Source: Streptomyces sp. CA-210063
GTDB lineage: Bacteria; Actinomycetota; Actinomycetes; Streptomycetales; Streptomycetaceae
Reading direction: 5' to 3'
Length of the DNA stretch: 64,000 bases
NCBI RefSeq assembly: GCF_024612015.1
Contig: NZ_CP102512.1
Span: 3,596,001-3,660,000, forward strand
The translations under genes were made by a program, and so were the position numbers. Under the pieces are notes generated by a model. That model worked only from the letters and a program-made list of their open reading frames with translations, made no database searches and had not been told where the DNA came from. Shown here piece after piece: positions 17,751 through 26,277 of the stretch. Positions within the stretch are counted from its first letter, which is position 1. Every line of letters begins with the position of its first letter.

Positions 17751-18446
17751 GTGAGCCGGATTTCGGTCCGGGGATTCGCAGTGGCCTCGGCCACCGCGGT
17801 CACCGCAGTCGGCAGTGTCGTCGGAGTCGCCTCGGGCAGCACCGCGCAGACGACCACTGACGACGCCGAGGCGGTCGCGAACGACACCACGTTGCTCGCC
17901 GACATACCCGTGGGCCAGCAGGCCCAGGTTCAGACCGCATCCCTGACTGCACAGGCCGACGCCCAGGCCATCGCCGCCGACGCGAGCGCCCGCAAGGACG
18001 CCGAGGAGACCGCCCGTAAGAAGGCGGCCCAGGACGCGATCGACAAGCAGAAGGCGGCGGAGAAGGCCGAGCAGGAGCGCAAGGCGAAGGAGGAGGCCGA
18101 GGCGAAGTCCGAGGCCGCCGGTTCGCTCGGTGACGTCCCGGTCAAGAGCTCGTACACCGTCGCCGAGATCCAGGCGATGGCGAAGGCTGTCGTGGCGAGC
18201 GACCAGTGGACGTGCTTCAGCAACATCGTGAACCACGAGTCCACCTGGAACTACCAGGCCGTCAACCCGTCCTCGGGTGCCTACGGTCTCTTCCAGGCGC
18301 TGCCCGCCGGCAAGTACGCGTCCGCCGGCGCCGACTGGCGGACCAACCCGGCCACGCAGATCAAGTGGGGCCTCAACTACATGGAAGTGCGCTACGGCAG
18401 CCCCTGTGAGGCCTGGTCGTTCTGGCAGGCCAACAACTGGTACTAG
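17751..18446 (+). CDS. Secreted SLT-domain lytic transglycosylase
   Basis: 231 residues from GTG at 17751, chosen because GGAAGGA lies 6 bases upstream (an ATG 18 bases earlier is in frame but lacks this). A signal peptide (RGFAVASATAVTAVGSVVGV) leads into a Lys/Glu/Ala-rich coiled coil (about 75-125). The SLT domain (about 145-231) has the catalytic Glu in FSNIVNHESTWNYQAVNPSS followed by GAYGLFQALP. Two Cys (before FSNIV and in GSPCEAW) may form a disulfide. It cleaves peptidoglycan glycan strands in the wall, probably during growth or spore germination. Confidence 0.93.
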   Translation: MSRISVRGFAVASATAVTAVGSVVGVASGSTAQTTTDDAEAVANDTTLLADIPVGQQAQVQTASLTAQADAQAIAADASARKDAEETARKKAAQDAIDKQKAAEKAEQERKAKEEAEAKSEAAGSLGDVPVKSSYTVAEIQAMAKAVVASDQWTCFSNIVNHESTWNYQAVNPSSGAYGLFQALPAGKYASAGADWRTNPATQIKWGLNYMEVRYGSPCEAWSFWQANNWY

Positions 18447-18489
18447 GCCCGCCGGTCGTCGGGTGCCCACCGCCCGGCCGCTCAACCTT

Positions 18490-18526
18490 CCGAAGCCCTC
18501 CACCGTCCTTTGGTGGGGGGCTTCGG
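18490..18526. terminator. Hairpin terminator after the transglycosylase
   Basis: 15-bp arms 18490-18504 and 18512-18526 (one G-T pair) with a GTCCTTT loop, 43 bases after the stop codon. Confidence 0.8.
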
Positions 18527-18608
18527 CCATGTACGGTCGAAGCGCCGAGAGGAATCGCGGCCTCCGGGAGGAGCGGTGACCAGCAGGGAAGACGGGGGAA
18601 GAGGACGG

Positions 18609-20036
18609 ATGATGGCGCGGGTTCCCGGGTGGCTCGGCCGGCTCGGCGCCGGACTCAGCGGGTGGGGCGAGCGGTTGGAGCGCCGCCGGGCGGAGATCGA
18701 GTCGGAGTCCGAGCGCTCCGCCGACGACCGGGACGCCGCCGGGAGCGGCCGTGACGCCGACAACGGCGCCGCCGGCTCAGGGGACTCCGGTGGCGCAGGT
18801 GGCTCAGGTGGCTCCGAGGGTGCCACTGGGCCCGAAGCCGGGACCGGGACCGGGACCGGGGGCGAAAGCGGGCGCGAGGCTGGGGGCGGCTCTCCGGGCT
18901 CCCCCGTAGGCGGCCGGCGCCAGACGTCCGCCCCTGTGCTCTACTCCCGCCCCGACCCCGCGTCCGCGGTGCCCTGGGGCATGCGGGTCGCGGCCGAGGC
19001 CGGGTGGCGGCTGCTCGTCCTCGCGGGCACCGTCTGGGTGTTGATGCGGATCATCAGCTCCGTACAGCTGCTGGTGCTGTCGTTCACCACCGCGCTGCTC
19101 GTCACCGCGCTGCTCCAGCCGACCGTGGCACGGCTGACCCGGATCGGCGTACCGCGCGGCCTCGCCACGGCTCTGACCGCCGTCCTCGGCTTCGTCGTCA
19201 TGGGGCTGATCGGCTGGTTCGTCACCTGGCAGGTCATGGAGAACATCGACGACCTCTCCGGCCAGGTCCAGGACGGTATCGACGAGTTGCGGCGCTGGCT
19301 GCTCGACAGCCCGTTCCACGTCACCGAGAACCAGATCAACGACATCGCCCAGAACCTCCGCGAGGCGATCAGCGACAACACGGACACGATCACCACGGCG
19401 GGCCTGGAGGGCGTGACCGTCATCGTCGAGGCGCTCACCGGCATCCTGCTGACGATGTTCTCCACGCTCTTCCTGTTGTACGACGGCAAGCGGATCTGGC
19501 AGTGGACCCTGAAGCTGGTGCCGGCGGCGGCCCGGCCGGGTGTGGCGGGCGCCGGGCCGCGGGCCTGGCAGACATTGACGGCGTATGTGCGCGGCACGGT
19601 GATAGTGGCGCTGATCGACGCGATCTTCATCGGCCTGGGAATCTATTTCCTGGACGTGCCGATGGCCGTCCCGCTCGCCGTCTTCATCTTCCTCTTCGCC
19701 TTCATCCCCCTGGTGGGTGCGGTCGTCTCGGGTGCGCTGGCCGTGGTCGTGGCGCTGGTGACGCAGGGCGTCTTCGCGGCCGTCATGACGCTGGTCGTCG
19801 TGCTCGCGGTCCAGCAGATCGAGGGGCACATCCTCCAGCCGTTCATCCTCGGGCGCGCCGTACGGGTGCATCCCCTGGCCGTCGTCCTGTCGGTCGCCGC
19901 GGGCGGCATGGTCGCGGGGATCGGGGGCGCGGTGGTGGCGGTGCCGCTGGTCGCGGTCACGAACACGGTGGTGGGGTCGTTGCGGGCGTACGCGGACGAG
20001 GTCCAGCGGGCACGGATGAAGGCCGGCGGCGGCTGA
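18609..20036 (+). CDS. AI-2E family transporter (PerM/TqsA-like membrane protein)
   Basis: 475 residues from ATG 18609; GTG 18576 with a good GGAGG is an equally possible start adding 11 residues. Residues 20-120 are an acidic, Gly/Ser-rich low-complexity N-terminus. The rest is the AI-2E/UPF0118 fold of about eight transmembrane helices, including WRLLVLAGTVWVLMRIISSV, the AVLGFVVMGLIGWFV region, and C-terminal IEGHILQPFILGRAVRVHPL, a family hallmark. Members include autoinducer-2 exporters and Na+/H+ antiporters, so substrate cannot be assigned. Confidence 0.92.
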   Translation: MMARVPGWLGRLGAGLSGWGERLERRRAEIESESERSADDRDAAGSGRDADNGAAGSGDSGGAGGSGGSEGATGPEAGTGTGTGGESGREAGGGSPGSPVGGRRQTSAPVLYSRPDPASAVPWGMRVAAEAGWRLLVLAGTVWVLMRIISSVQLLVLSFTTALLVTALLQPTVARLTRIGVPRGLATALTAVLGFVVMGLIGWFVTWQVMENIDDLSGQVQDGIDELRRWLLDSPFHVTENQINDIAQNLREAISDNTDTITTAGLEGVTVIVEALTGILLTMFSTLFLLYDGKRIWQWTLKLVPAAARPGVAGAGPRAWQTLTAYVRGTVIVALIDAIFIGLGIYFLDVPMAVPLAVFIFLFAFIPLVGAVVSGALAVVVALVTQGVFAAVMTLVVVLAVQQIEGHILQPFILGRAVRVHPLAVVLSVAAGGMVAGIGGAVVAVPLVAVTNTVVGSLRAYADEVQRARMKAGGG

Positions 20037-20089
20037 GAAGGGCGCTGGTGCCGCCCCGCGGAAGGTGGCTGCGGCCACCACGGCGACCC

Positions 20090-20391
20090 GCGGCTGTGGC
20101 CGTAGACACGAGGCCGACCAGACCGCTTCGCATCGGGCAGAGCTGCCGGGCCACCGGCGGCGAACCGGCCCCGCCACTTGCGCACGGTGTTGACGCTGAC
20201 CTTCAACTCGCATGCGAGGGCGACGTTGGCCGGCCCGTCGGCCGCCGCGAGACGATCTCCGCCCGCAGAACCTGCCGGACCTGCCGGACCTGCCCGGTCA
20301 CGGACGCGGCCGGCCGCCCAAGGCGCGCTCGCCCCGGCTCGGCAAGTTCCACCACAACCGCCGTCGGAATCGCCTTGGTTGCGCAGGACAT
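20090..20391 (-). pseudogene. Remnant of an IS630-type transposase (helix-turn-helix end)
   Basis: On the minus strand the frame starts MSCATKAIPTAVVVELAEP, the N-terminus of IS630-family transposases. It continues, after a frame change around 20230, as ANVALACELKVSVNTVRKWR then GRFA...DAKRSGRPRVY, the HTH and linker. The DDE catalytic domain is absent and the homology stops near 20090. A truncated, frameshifted relic rather than an active element; no terminal repeats were identified. Confidence 0.75.
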
Positions 20392-20429
20392 AGGACTTTC
20401 CTGGCTGCGCGAGGCCTGTGTTCCGGGGG

Positions 20430-21242
20430 CTATGCGAGGACTGCCGTGAGCGGGGATCTGGGTTCGCGGCCCAGGAGTTGACGCAGGTCACCACCGGTGC
20501 GGGACATGAATCCGGCAGCGATGGCGGAGTAGGTACCCACCAGCATCGGCACCTGGAACAGTTCGGCGCCGGAGGCGGCAATGCGCGCGCGGGCCTGGCC
20601 GAGTGTCTCCGGCTCATAGGTGACGTGCGGTCCGTGTGCGCGGGCCAGGTCGGCGCCGCCGATGGCCTGCTCGCCGACGAGTTCATAGACGCGTCCCGCA
20701 TGAACGGGTGCCTCCACCGACACCCGTACCGCGGCGTCGGCCAGATCCGCCCGCGCAACGGCTGCCAGACGGCCCTCGCCGAGCGGGGCGGTAATCCGCC
20801 CGTCCTCCGACGGCGCCGCGAGCCCGGCCAGCAACTCCGCGTAGAGACCGTTGCGCAGGATCGTCCAGCCCATGGTGCTCTCCCGGAGCCGCCTCTCGGT
20901 CCAGCGGTGCGGCAGCGCGTAAGGGAGGTGATCGCCGTCGGCGGTCAGGCTCGTATAGACGACATGCCCCACACCGGCCTTCTCCGCGGCGTCGATGGCG
21001 GCGCCGTGCCGGGCTATGACGGTGTCGTCCTCGCCGTAGCCCGCGGAGATCAGGACCAGCACATCCACACCGTCGAAGCCCCTGATGAGGGTGCTGTGAT
21101 CGTCGAAGTCGATGCGGCGGACAGGCAGCACAGCCGGGAGCTGCTGAGGATCGCGCGTTCCAAGGACCGTGTCGTCACGGTCCGCCAGCCGCTCGGCAAT
21201 CAGCGCGCCCAAGGCGCCGGCAGCTCCCGTAGCCAGGATCAT
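20430..21242 (-). CDS. NmrA-like NAD(P)-binding oxidoreductase (QorB-like SDR)
   Basis: 270 residues of the atypical SDR/NmrA group. The dinucleotide-binding motif is ATGAAGALGALIAERLADR at the N-terminus, followed by the Asp-containing second strand and the VVYTSLTADGDHLPYALPHR segment near residue 93. Length and divergence from an HxlR regulator match QorB/azoreductase-like quinone or enone reductases that HxlR proteins repress and electrophiles induce. Exact substrate unknown. Confidence 0.9.
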   Translation of the reverse strand: MILATGAAGALGALIAERLADRDDTVLGTRDPQQLPAVLPVRRIDFDDHSTLIRGFDGVDVLVLISAGYGEDDTVIARHGAAIDAAEKAGVGHVVYTSLTADGDHLPYALPHRWTERRLRESTMGWTILRNGLYAELLAGLAAPSEDGRITAPLGEGRLAAVARADLADAAVRVSVEAPVHAGRVYELVGEQAIGGADLARAHGPHVTYEPETLGQARARIAASGAELFQVPMLVGTYSAIAAGFMSRTGGDLRQLLGREPRSPLTAVLA

Positions 21243-21299
21243 CAGGGTCTTCCCATTCCGGTAGGTTCTCTTCGGTAACCGGGATCATCCTGCGGGTTT

Positions 21300-21311
21300 G
21301 CTTCACGAAGC
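21300..21311. promoter_or_regulatory. Palindrome in the SDR/HxlR divergent spacer
   Basis: GCTTCACGAAGC (5-bp arms, AC centre) lies in the 85-base spacer between the divergent genes, just upstream of the AAGGAGG ribosome-binding site of the HxlR gene. A likely HxlR operator controlling both genes. Confidence 0.45.
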
Positions 21312-21327
21312 GTAAGGAGGCACTTCC

Positions 21328-21741
21328 ATGTCAGTAGGGCACACAGGGGTAACCACCGAACCCGTAGTCACTTGCGGCGACGAGCACGAGGACTGCGGGA
21401 TCCGCGAGGTGCTCGACCGGATCGGGGACAAATGGTCGGTCCTGGTCGTGGTCGAACTGGCCCAGGGCGTACGTCGTTTCCGACAACTGCAACGCGCCAT
21501 ACCCGGGATCTCGCAGCGGATGCTGACGCTCACTGTGCGTCGGCTGGAACGCGACGGGCTGGTCACCCGGACCGTGCACCCGACAGTGCCTCCGCAAGTC
21601 GAGTACGAGCTCACGACGATGGGCCACAGCCTCACACATCTGGTGAAAGCCCTCGCGGATTGGTCAGCCGACCACCGCGATGTCATCGCGCGAGCACGCC
21701 AAGAATGGGATGCCGTACATCCCGACTCCGGAATCCGCTGA
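21328..21741 (+). CDS. HxlR family winged-helix regulator
   Basis: 137 residues with the HxlR pattern: [20 protein letters not shown], then [20 protein letters not shown], and a wing segment [20 protein letters not shown]. Cys residues at about 15 and 22 precede the HTH; an N-terminal Cys is the redox or electrophile sensor in QorR/YodB-type members. A strong AAGGAGG precedes the ATG. Probably a redox- or quinone-responsive repressor of itself and the divergent oxidoreductase. Confidence 0.93.
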   Translation: MSVGHTGVTTEPVVTCGDEHEDCGIREVLDRIGDKWSVLVVVELAQGVRRFRQLQRAIPGISQRMLTLTVRRLERDGLVTRTVHPTVPPQVEYELTTMGHSLTHLVKALADWSADHRDVIARARQEWDAVHPDSGIR

Positions 21742-21818
21742 CCGAATGTGACCGAATGGGCTCCAGCACCTTCCGAACGGCCTGATCAACCCCCGCCACG
21801 AACCTCTGCGGAGCAGCA

Positions 21819-22391
21819 CTAGGGGGCGGGGCGCTCATGGTGGAGAAGGACCACGCCGTTGCCGAAGGTGCGGGTCTCGATCAGGCGTAGGCCGGTCGGG
21901 GTCTCGACGTCGGCCGCCGGGAAGAGCCGCTTGCCCGCTCTCAGCAGTACGGGGTGGACGTAGAGCCGGTACTCGTCGACCAGGTCGTGGCGCATGAACT
22001 CGGCCGCCAGTTCGGCGCCGCCCAGGGCGAGGTCGCCGCCTTCCTGTGCCTTGAGGGCCTTGATGTCCTCCACGACGACGTCCCGGACGATCGTCGTGTG
22101 CCACTCGGCGCGCTGGAGGGTCCGGGAGAAGACGAGCTTCGGCATGGTCCGCCAGATCGCGGCGAAGTCGGCGACGGGGCGGGGGGTGGCGGGGTCCCGG
22201 TCGGCCGTGGGCCAATAGGCGGCCATCATCTCGTGCACGACGCGGCCTTCGAGGAAGGCGCCCATGTCCCTGAGCACGTCGTTGAAGTGCGTGTGCAGTT
22301 CGTCGTCGACCAGCTGCCAGTCGAGCTCGTGGTCGGGGCCCTCCATGTAGCCGTCGAGGGACACGGACATCATCAGGACGATCTTTCGCAT
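21819..22391 (-). CDS. Dihydrofolate reductase family protein (RibD C-terminal domain)
   Basis: 190 residues starting MRKIVLMMSVSLDGYMEGPD, the N-terminus of the YyaP/RibD_C group, with VVHEMMAAYWPTADRDP, the NADPH-site region MPKLVFSRTLQRAEW and GGDLALGGAELAAEFMRHDL. These small single-domain proteins have the dihydrofolate reductase fold but are not the essential DHFR; most are uncharacterised reductases. Length is typical and the gene is monocistronic. Confidence 0.92.
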   Translation of the reverse strand: MRKIVLMMSVSLDGYMEGPDHELDWQLVDDELHTHFNDVLRDMGAFLEGRVVHEMMAAYWPTADRDPATPRPVADFAAIWRTMPKLVFSRTLQRAEWHTTIVRDVVVEDIKALKAQEGGDLALGGAELAAEFMRHDLVDEYRLYVHPVLLRAGKRLFPAADVETPTGLRLIETRTFGNGVVLLHHERPAP

Positions 22392-22544
22392 GGCGGGGCT
22401 CCCGGTGCTTCCGGTGTCGGTACTCGGGCGGTGTCGGTTCTCGGGCGATGTGTTCTCGGGCAGTGTGTTCTCGGGCGGCATTTCGGTTGTCAGGGAGAGG
22501 ATCGCGCGCGTGCGCCTCGACTGCACGGATATGGCCTTCCGACG

Positions 22545-22714
22545 CGAGTGCAGATGGCCGACCACATCGCCGAACCCGTTGCCGGTGCCAAGCTCCTGCC
22601 CGGCGCCAGACTGCTGGGAGCCCGATCCAGCCGCAGAGTACGGAGCCACGCACCTGACCGCCCGCCACGCCACCCGCGAACTACGTGAGCGCGGTCTCGC
22701 GGTCACGCTCCCCC
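22545..22714 (+). pseudogene. Decayed GntR-type regulator fragment
   Basis: Nucleotides from the CAGATGGCCGACCACATCGC segment to GCGCGGTCTCGCGGTCACGC closely match the intact GntR gene at 24871-25173 (positions about 24930-25095), but several small indels destroy the frame. The surrounding bases have no start or C-terminus. It is a relic of a paralogous short GntR gene 2.3 kb from the functional copy. Confidence 0.8.
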
Positions 22715-22885
22715 CAGCTTTAGCTACCAATTGGGTGCCCAGTCCCACCCTCCCTCACCTCTCGTCGCAAACATCGAGGTCAGAGCCTTCACGCCCGCGA
22801 GCCCTTGAGACTCACAAGACACTTCCCTTCTTCCAGCCGCGCCCCGTGTTGGGTTGTCCACAGGTTTCGGCGTGAGGGGGGTTCG

Positions 22886-23806
22886 GTGCGGGAGGGTTGG
22901 GGGGTGCGGGAATTGCGGGAAGTTGCCCTCGGGGGGCTGTTGTTGACGTCGTGGGCCGTGGCGGAGGGGTGGCCTCGGTCCTCTCTCTTCCGGCGTCTGC
23001 GGGAAGAGGGGTGGACGGCGCTCGGCGAATGTGCCTGGGCTGCGCCGGGGTCACGGCCGGATCTACGGATACGCCTTCGCGCGACGCAGCTCGCGGCGCC
23101 CGAGTTGGTGGTGAGTCACCGGGCGGCGGCCTGGCTGTGGGGTGTCGAACTCCTTCGCGTGGAGGCGGAGTTCACCGATCCGGAAAGGGTGCGGAAGCGG
23201 AAGAGCGTGCGAGTTCACCGCAGTGCGGTGCGTACCGAAGACGTGGTCCTACGCGACGGACTGCGGGTCACCGGCGTCGACCGCACTCTGGCCGACCTAC
23301 TCCTGTCCTGTCCCCGCGACGAGGCGCTCGTGGCCGTCGACTCCGCGCTCACCCACCGCACGATCACCGTGGGCGACCGGCGGATCCGACGAGCACCGCT
23401 CACCCACCTCGACAGGGTCACCGCCGCTCTGGGAGAGCGGTCACGCGGCGCCGTCCGAGCCCTGCGGTGGCTGGCGCTCGCCGATCCGGCGTCCGGCTCA
23501 CCGGCGGAGACGGTGGCGCGGCTGCGCATGTACGACGCCGGTCTGCGCCCAGAGACACAGGCCAGGGTGGTCACCGCCGCCGGACGCGTCCTGCGCCTCG
23601 ACTTCCTGTTTCGGGCACGGGGCGTCGCCGTCGAGATCGAGGGGTATGCGTACCACGGTCGTCGCGAGGACCACCGGCGGGACGTCACCCGCTTCAACGA
23701 CCTCCAGCAGTCCGCCGAGGTGCGGACGGTCCTGCGGTTCACGGCGGAGGAGGTGTTCCACTCGCCCGAGACAATGATCGCGACGATCCGGCGGGCTCTT
23801 GAGTGA
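22886..23806 (+). CDS. AbiEi-like wHTH plus DUF559/Vsr-like nuclease-fold protein
   Basis: 306 residues from GTG (another GTG 18 bases on). Residues 1-90 resemble the N-terminal region of AbiEi-type antitoxins (SWAVAEGWPRSSLFRRLREEG, then the SHRAAAWLWGVELL core). The C-terminal 100 residues (RLDFLFRARGVAVEIEGYAY, HGRREDHRRDVTRFNDL, then a strand and helix) match the DUF559/very-short-patch-repair endonuclease fold, with Asp and Glu as possible metal ligands. Such proteins are common in actinobacteria but of unknown function. No AbiEii toxin partner is adjacent. Confidence 0.78.
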   Translation: MREGWGVRELREVALGGLLLTSWAVAEGWPRSSLFRRLREEGWTALGECAWAAPGSRPDLRIRLRATQLAAPELVVSHRAAAWLWGVELLRVEAEFTDPERVRKRKSVRVHRSAVRTEDVVLRDGLRVTGVDRTLADLLLSCPRDEALVAVDSALTHRTITVGDRRIRRAPLTHLDRVTAALGERSRGAVRALRWLALADPASGSPAETVARLRMYDAGLRPETQARVVTAAGRVLRLDFLFRARGVAVEIEGYAYHGRREDHRRDVTRFNDLQQSAEVRTVLRFTAEEVFHSPETMIATIRRALE

Positions 23807-23948
23807 CATGGCGTCTACAACGCCACCGGGGGCGCCGCCCACTCTCCGAACATCCCCATCGACCTCGTCCGCCGACACCCCGGACGCGTCCTCGCGGGCC
23901 GGGCCGTGCCGCGCCGGGCTCGGCCTCGGCCTTCCTCAGCCCCTGAGA

Positions 23949-23981
23949 CCCGGTGCCGTCGGATCGCCGGACGGCACCGGG
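23949..23981. terminator. Bidirectional hairpin terminator
   Basis: Perfect 12-bp arms 23949-23960 and 23970-23981 around a 9-base loop, between the convergent AbiEi-like and small hypothetical genes. Confidence 0.8.
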
Positions 23982-23999
23982 CCCATGGGGTGGTAAGGG

Positions 24000-24386
24000 C
24001 TACCCGGCCGCTCGGCACTTCCAGCATGTGCGGGGCGGAAGGGCCGCCGTGTGCGGGGCGGCGTCGACGTGGCTGCCGGTCCAGGTGTGGACCTCGGCTT
24101 GGTCCTGCGTCGTCGAGCCGTCTGCCGTGACCTTGTACACGCGGATCGTCATCCGGGACGGTTTCGGGACCGGGGCGAGGAGTTCCAGGGCATCGGCCGG
24201 CGGTGGGTAGTGCGCGGCGCACTGCGGGCCGGCGTAGACGGTGAAGCCGGGGCCGGTGGCCGCGTGCTCCTCGTGGACCACGACTGGGGTGCTGGTTGTC
24301 TGCTGACAGTGCACGCACATGCGGACCGGGCGGCGGCGGGTGCGGTGGTCGTGCTCGTGGCCGTGGCCGTGGTCGTGGACGGTCAT
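24000..24386 (-). CDS. Hypothetical protein with two CxxC motifs and His-rich N-terminus
   Basis: 128 residues starting at an ATG that overlaps the stop of the upstream gene (ATGA). The N-terminus MTVHDHGHGHEHDHRTRRRP is strongly His-rich, followed by MCVHCQQTTSTPVV (CxxC), a GFTVYAGPQCAAHYPPP segment, and a terminal CWKC. The His and Cys pattern suggests a small metal-binding protein. No known family was recognised. The 4-base overlap makes co-expression with the upstream small gene likely. Confidence 0.72.
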   Translation of the reverse strand: MTVHDHGHGHEHDHRTRRRPVRMCVHCQQTTSTPVVVHEEHAATGPGFTVYAGPQCAAHYPPPADALELLAPVPKPSRMTIRVYKVTADGSTTQDQAEVHTWTGSHVDAAPHTAALPPRTCWKCRAAG

Positions 24387-24715
24387 CGGGCGGCTCCCAC
24401 GCGGATGGCGGGGATGGCGGGGATGCCGGGGATGCCGGGGATGCCGGGGATGTGGTCCTGGCCGGTGTCGATGCCGAGGGTGGCCAGGTAGAGGGCGCGG
24501 CGGCGTTCGCGTTGGAGGTGGCGTTCGTCCGGGGTGAGGAGATAGGGACGTACGAGGGGGGAGGCGCTGCCGTCGATCAGGTCGGTGAGGAGGGTCGGGG
24601 TGACACCTGAGATGGGATGGGATACGGACGGGCCTTCGGCGCGGTGACGGCCGCGTGGGTTCGGCATGCAAATGCTCAGCACCCACGCCAGGGCTCGGAC
24701 TGTAAAGTCCAGCAT
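24383..24715 (-). CDS. Hypothetical protein with Gly-Ile-Pro repeat tail
   Basis: 110 residues starting MLDFTVRALAWVLSICMPNP, with a conserved-looking middle (VTPTLLTDLIDGSASPLVRP, YLLTPDERHLQRERRRALYL) and a C-terminus of GIPGIPGIPAIPAI. The tail is encoded by a 9-base tandem repeat on GGGGATGCC (24411-24454), so its length may vary between strains. It is coupled to the downstream CxxC protein and divergent from a short GntR regulator, which probably controls the pair. Function unknown. Confidence 0.68.
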   Translation of the reverse strand: MLDFTVRALAWVLSICMPNPRGRHRAEGPSVSHPISGVTPTLLTDLIDGSASPLVRPYLLTPDERHLQRERRRALYLATLGIDTGQDHIPGIPGIPGIPAIPAIRVGAAR

Positions 24716-24870
24716 GTTGACGCTCCTTCTCAGCGTTGACCACGCCCCGGGACGTTGCCTCGTCGCCGGGGTTTTGGCGCTTCCAGGTACATTGCTGCGC
24801 GTGTCAGTGCATAGCAGTACGTAGCTCCATGTCCATCAGTGCAGCTCAGGGCTGTTTTACGGTGGTTGCT

Positions 24871-25173
24871 ATGGCAGTGGACCCAGGAGACTCGCCCATC
24901 GACCCGAACAAGATCGCGTACGTCTATATGCAGGTGGCCGACCACATCGCCCCCCGGATCGCCTCGGGAGATCCGAGGCCGGGAGCGCGGCTGCCCGGCG
25001 AGCGGGATCTCGGGGCGGAGTACGGAGTCGCGTATCTGACCGCCCGTCGCGCCATCCGCGAGCTCCGCGAGCGCGGTCTCGTGGTAACGCTCCCCGCCAA
25101 GGGCACCTTCGTCGCCTACCCGGAGGACGAAGGGACCGGCGACGACGGCCCGGATGCGGGGGCGGAGGCCTGA
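24871..25173 (+). CDS. Short GntR family regulator (wHTH only)
   Basis: 100 residues containing just the GntR winged helix: YVYMQVADHIAPRIASGDPR, PGARLPGERDLGAEYGVAYL and TARRAIRELRERGLVVTLPA, ending in an acidic tail. There is no effector domain, as in many Streptomyces short GntR proteins found next to pairs of small hypotheticals. Divergent position suggests it regulates the 24383-24715/24000-24386 pair. A decayed paralogue lies at 22545-22714. Confidence 0.9.
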   Translation: MAVDPGDSPIDPNKIAYVYMQVADHIAPRIASGDPRPGARLPGERDLGAEYGVAYLTARRAIRELRERGLVVTLPAKGTFVAYPEDEGTGDDGPDAGAEA

Positions 25174-25355
25174 ACGATCGCGGGCTCCCTGGGGTGTTCC
25201 TCTTACTCTGACGGCATCGACGTCACCGAGGAGCGCGGCGGAGACGGGAGCCAGCCCGCCGCGGACGGGTAACGCGGCCATGCCCGCCGGGCTCGTCGCG
25301 GCGGAGCGACAACTGCGGCGCGACCCGTACGAACTCCCCGATCCCGCCGTGGTGA

Positions 25356-25559
25356 GGAAACTGCTGCTCGCGGCTACGCCGCCCGCTCTCCGAACGCCAC
25401 CGCGTGCGGAACGCGAATCTGCACGGGCACAAGTACGCGATCGACTCCGTCGTGGCCGCCACGGCTCTGGGCTATTCCGGGCCCCGCATCATCGTCACCT
25501 CTGATGCGGACGACTTGAACAAGCTCTGCGGGGACAGAGTTCGCGTTGTGGGAGTGTGA
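25356..25559 (+). pseudogene. C-terminal remnant of a PIN-domain toxin-like gene
   Basis: From 25356 an open frame without a start reads on to HGHKYAIDSVVAATALGYSG then PRIIVTSDADDLNKLC...RVRVVGV and TGA at 25557-25559. This is the typical end of PIN-domain (VapC-like) proteins, carrying the last acidic metal ligands. The N-terminal half is missing or shifted in frame: an in-frame stop lies at 25353. No antitoxin gene is adjacent. A toxin-antitoxin relic. Confidence 0.7.
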
Positions 25560-25598
25560 CGGGCAGGGGCAGTCGTCCGTCGGCAGGTTGACAACGCG

Positions 25599-26270
25599 TC
25601 AGCTCTGCTCGCTCTCCGTTCCGCCGTCGCTCGACGTCCCACCGGTCCTCGGGAACGAGACCTCCACTCGGCGGTTCTTCTTGCGGCCCTCCTCCGAGGA
25701 GTTGTCGGCGATGGGGTAGTCCTCGCTGTAGCCGCGTACCTCGAAGGTGACGTTGCCGCCCAGGTCGGCGGCGAGGAGGTCGTGGACGGCCTCGGCGCGC
25801 TTCTTGGAGAGGGTCAGGCCGTGGGCGTACGAGCCGAGGTTGTCCGTGAAGCCGAAGACGCGGACCGTGCCCGCGCTCTGCTTCTTGATCTCCTCCGCGA
25901 TGGCCTGGATCCGGGACTGGGCCTGGGGGTTGAGTTTCGCGCTGTCCTTCGGGAAGAGGACCTCCGCCTGGAGCGCGAACGTCACGTTCTCGTTCGTGTC
26001 CTCCCGGCGCTCCTCGCCGCCGAGGTCCTCCACGACCGACTTGATGTCCAGGACCTTGGCGGGGGCGAGCGTGGATCCCTGGGCGAGCTTCAGGCCCGGG
26101 CTGTTCGCGTCGACCTCCGGGGGTGGGGACGTGGTGACCGTGCCGGGGGGTTCGCTGGGGTCGTCCGCGGCGTGTGCGGGCGTCGCGAGGGTGAGGGCGG
26201 CGAGGACGGCGACGGTCACGGTCAGCGCCGCGGTGGCCGTCGTGGCGGCTCGTGGGGTGGGGGCGGTCAT
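25599..26270 (-). CDS. Secreted OmpA-family protein
   Basis: 223 residues with a signal peptide (TATAALTVTVAVLAALTLAT, cleaved near AHAAD), a linker of about 65 residues and a C-terminal OmpA domain (about 100-205). The latter contains VLFPKDSAKLNPQAQSRIQA, VFGFTDNLGSYAHGLTLSKK and GRKKNRRVEVSFP, the peptidoglycan-binding helix and Arg. Such domains anchor proteins to the wall. It is the last gene of the tad cluster, 7 bases after the lipoprotein gene, which suggests a wall-side role for the pilus or its exit. Confidence 0.9.
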   Translation of the reverse strand: MTAPTPRAATTATAALTVTVAVLAALTLATPAHAADDPSEPPGTVTTSPPPEVDANSPGLKLAQGSTLAPAKVLDIKSVVEDLGGEERREDTNENVTFALQAEVLFPKDSAKLNPQAQSRIQAIAEEIKKQSAGTVRVFGFTDNLGSYAHGLTLSKKRAEAVHDLLAADLGGNVTFEVRGYSEDYPIADNSSEEGRKKNRRVEVSFPRTGGTSSDGGTESEQS

Positions 26271-26277
26271 CGTCGCG

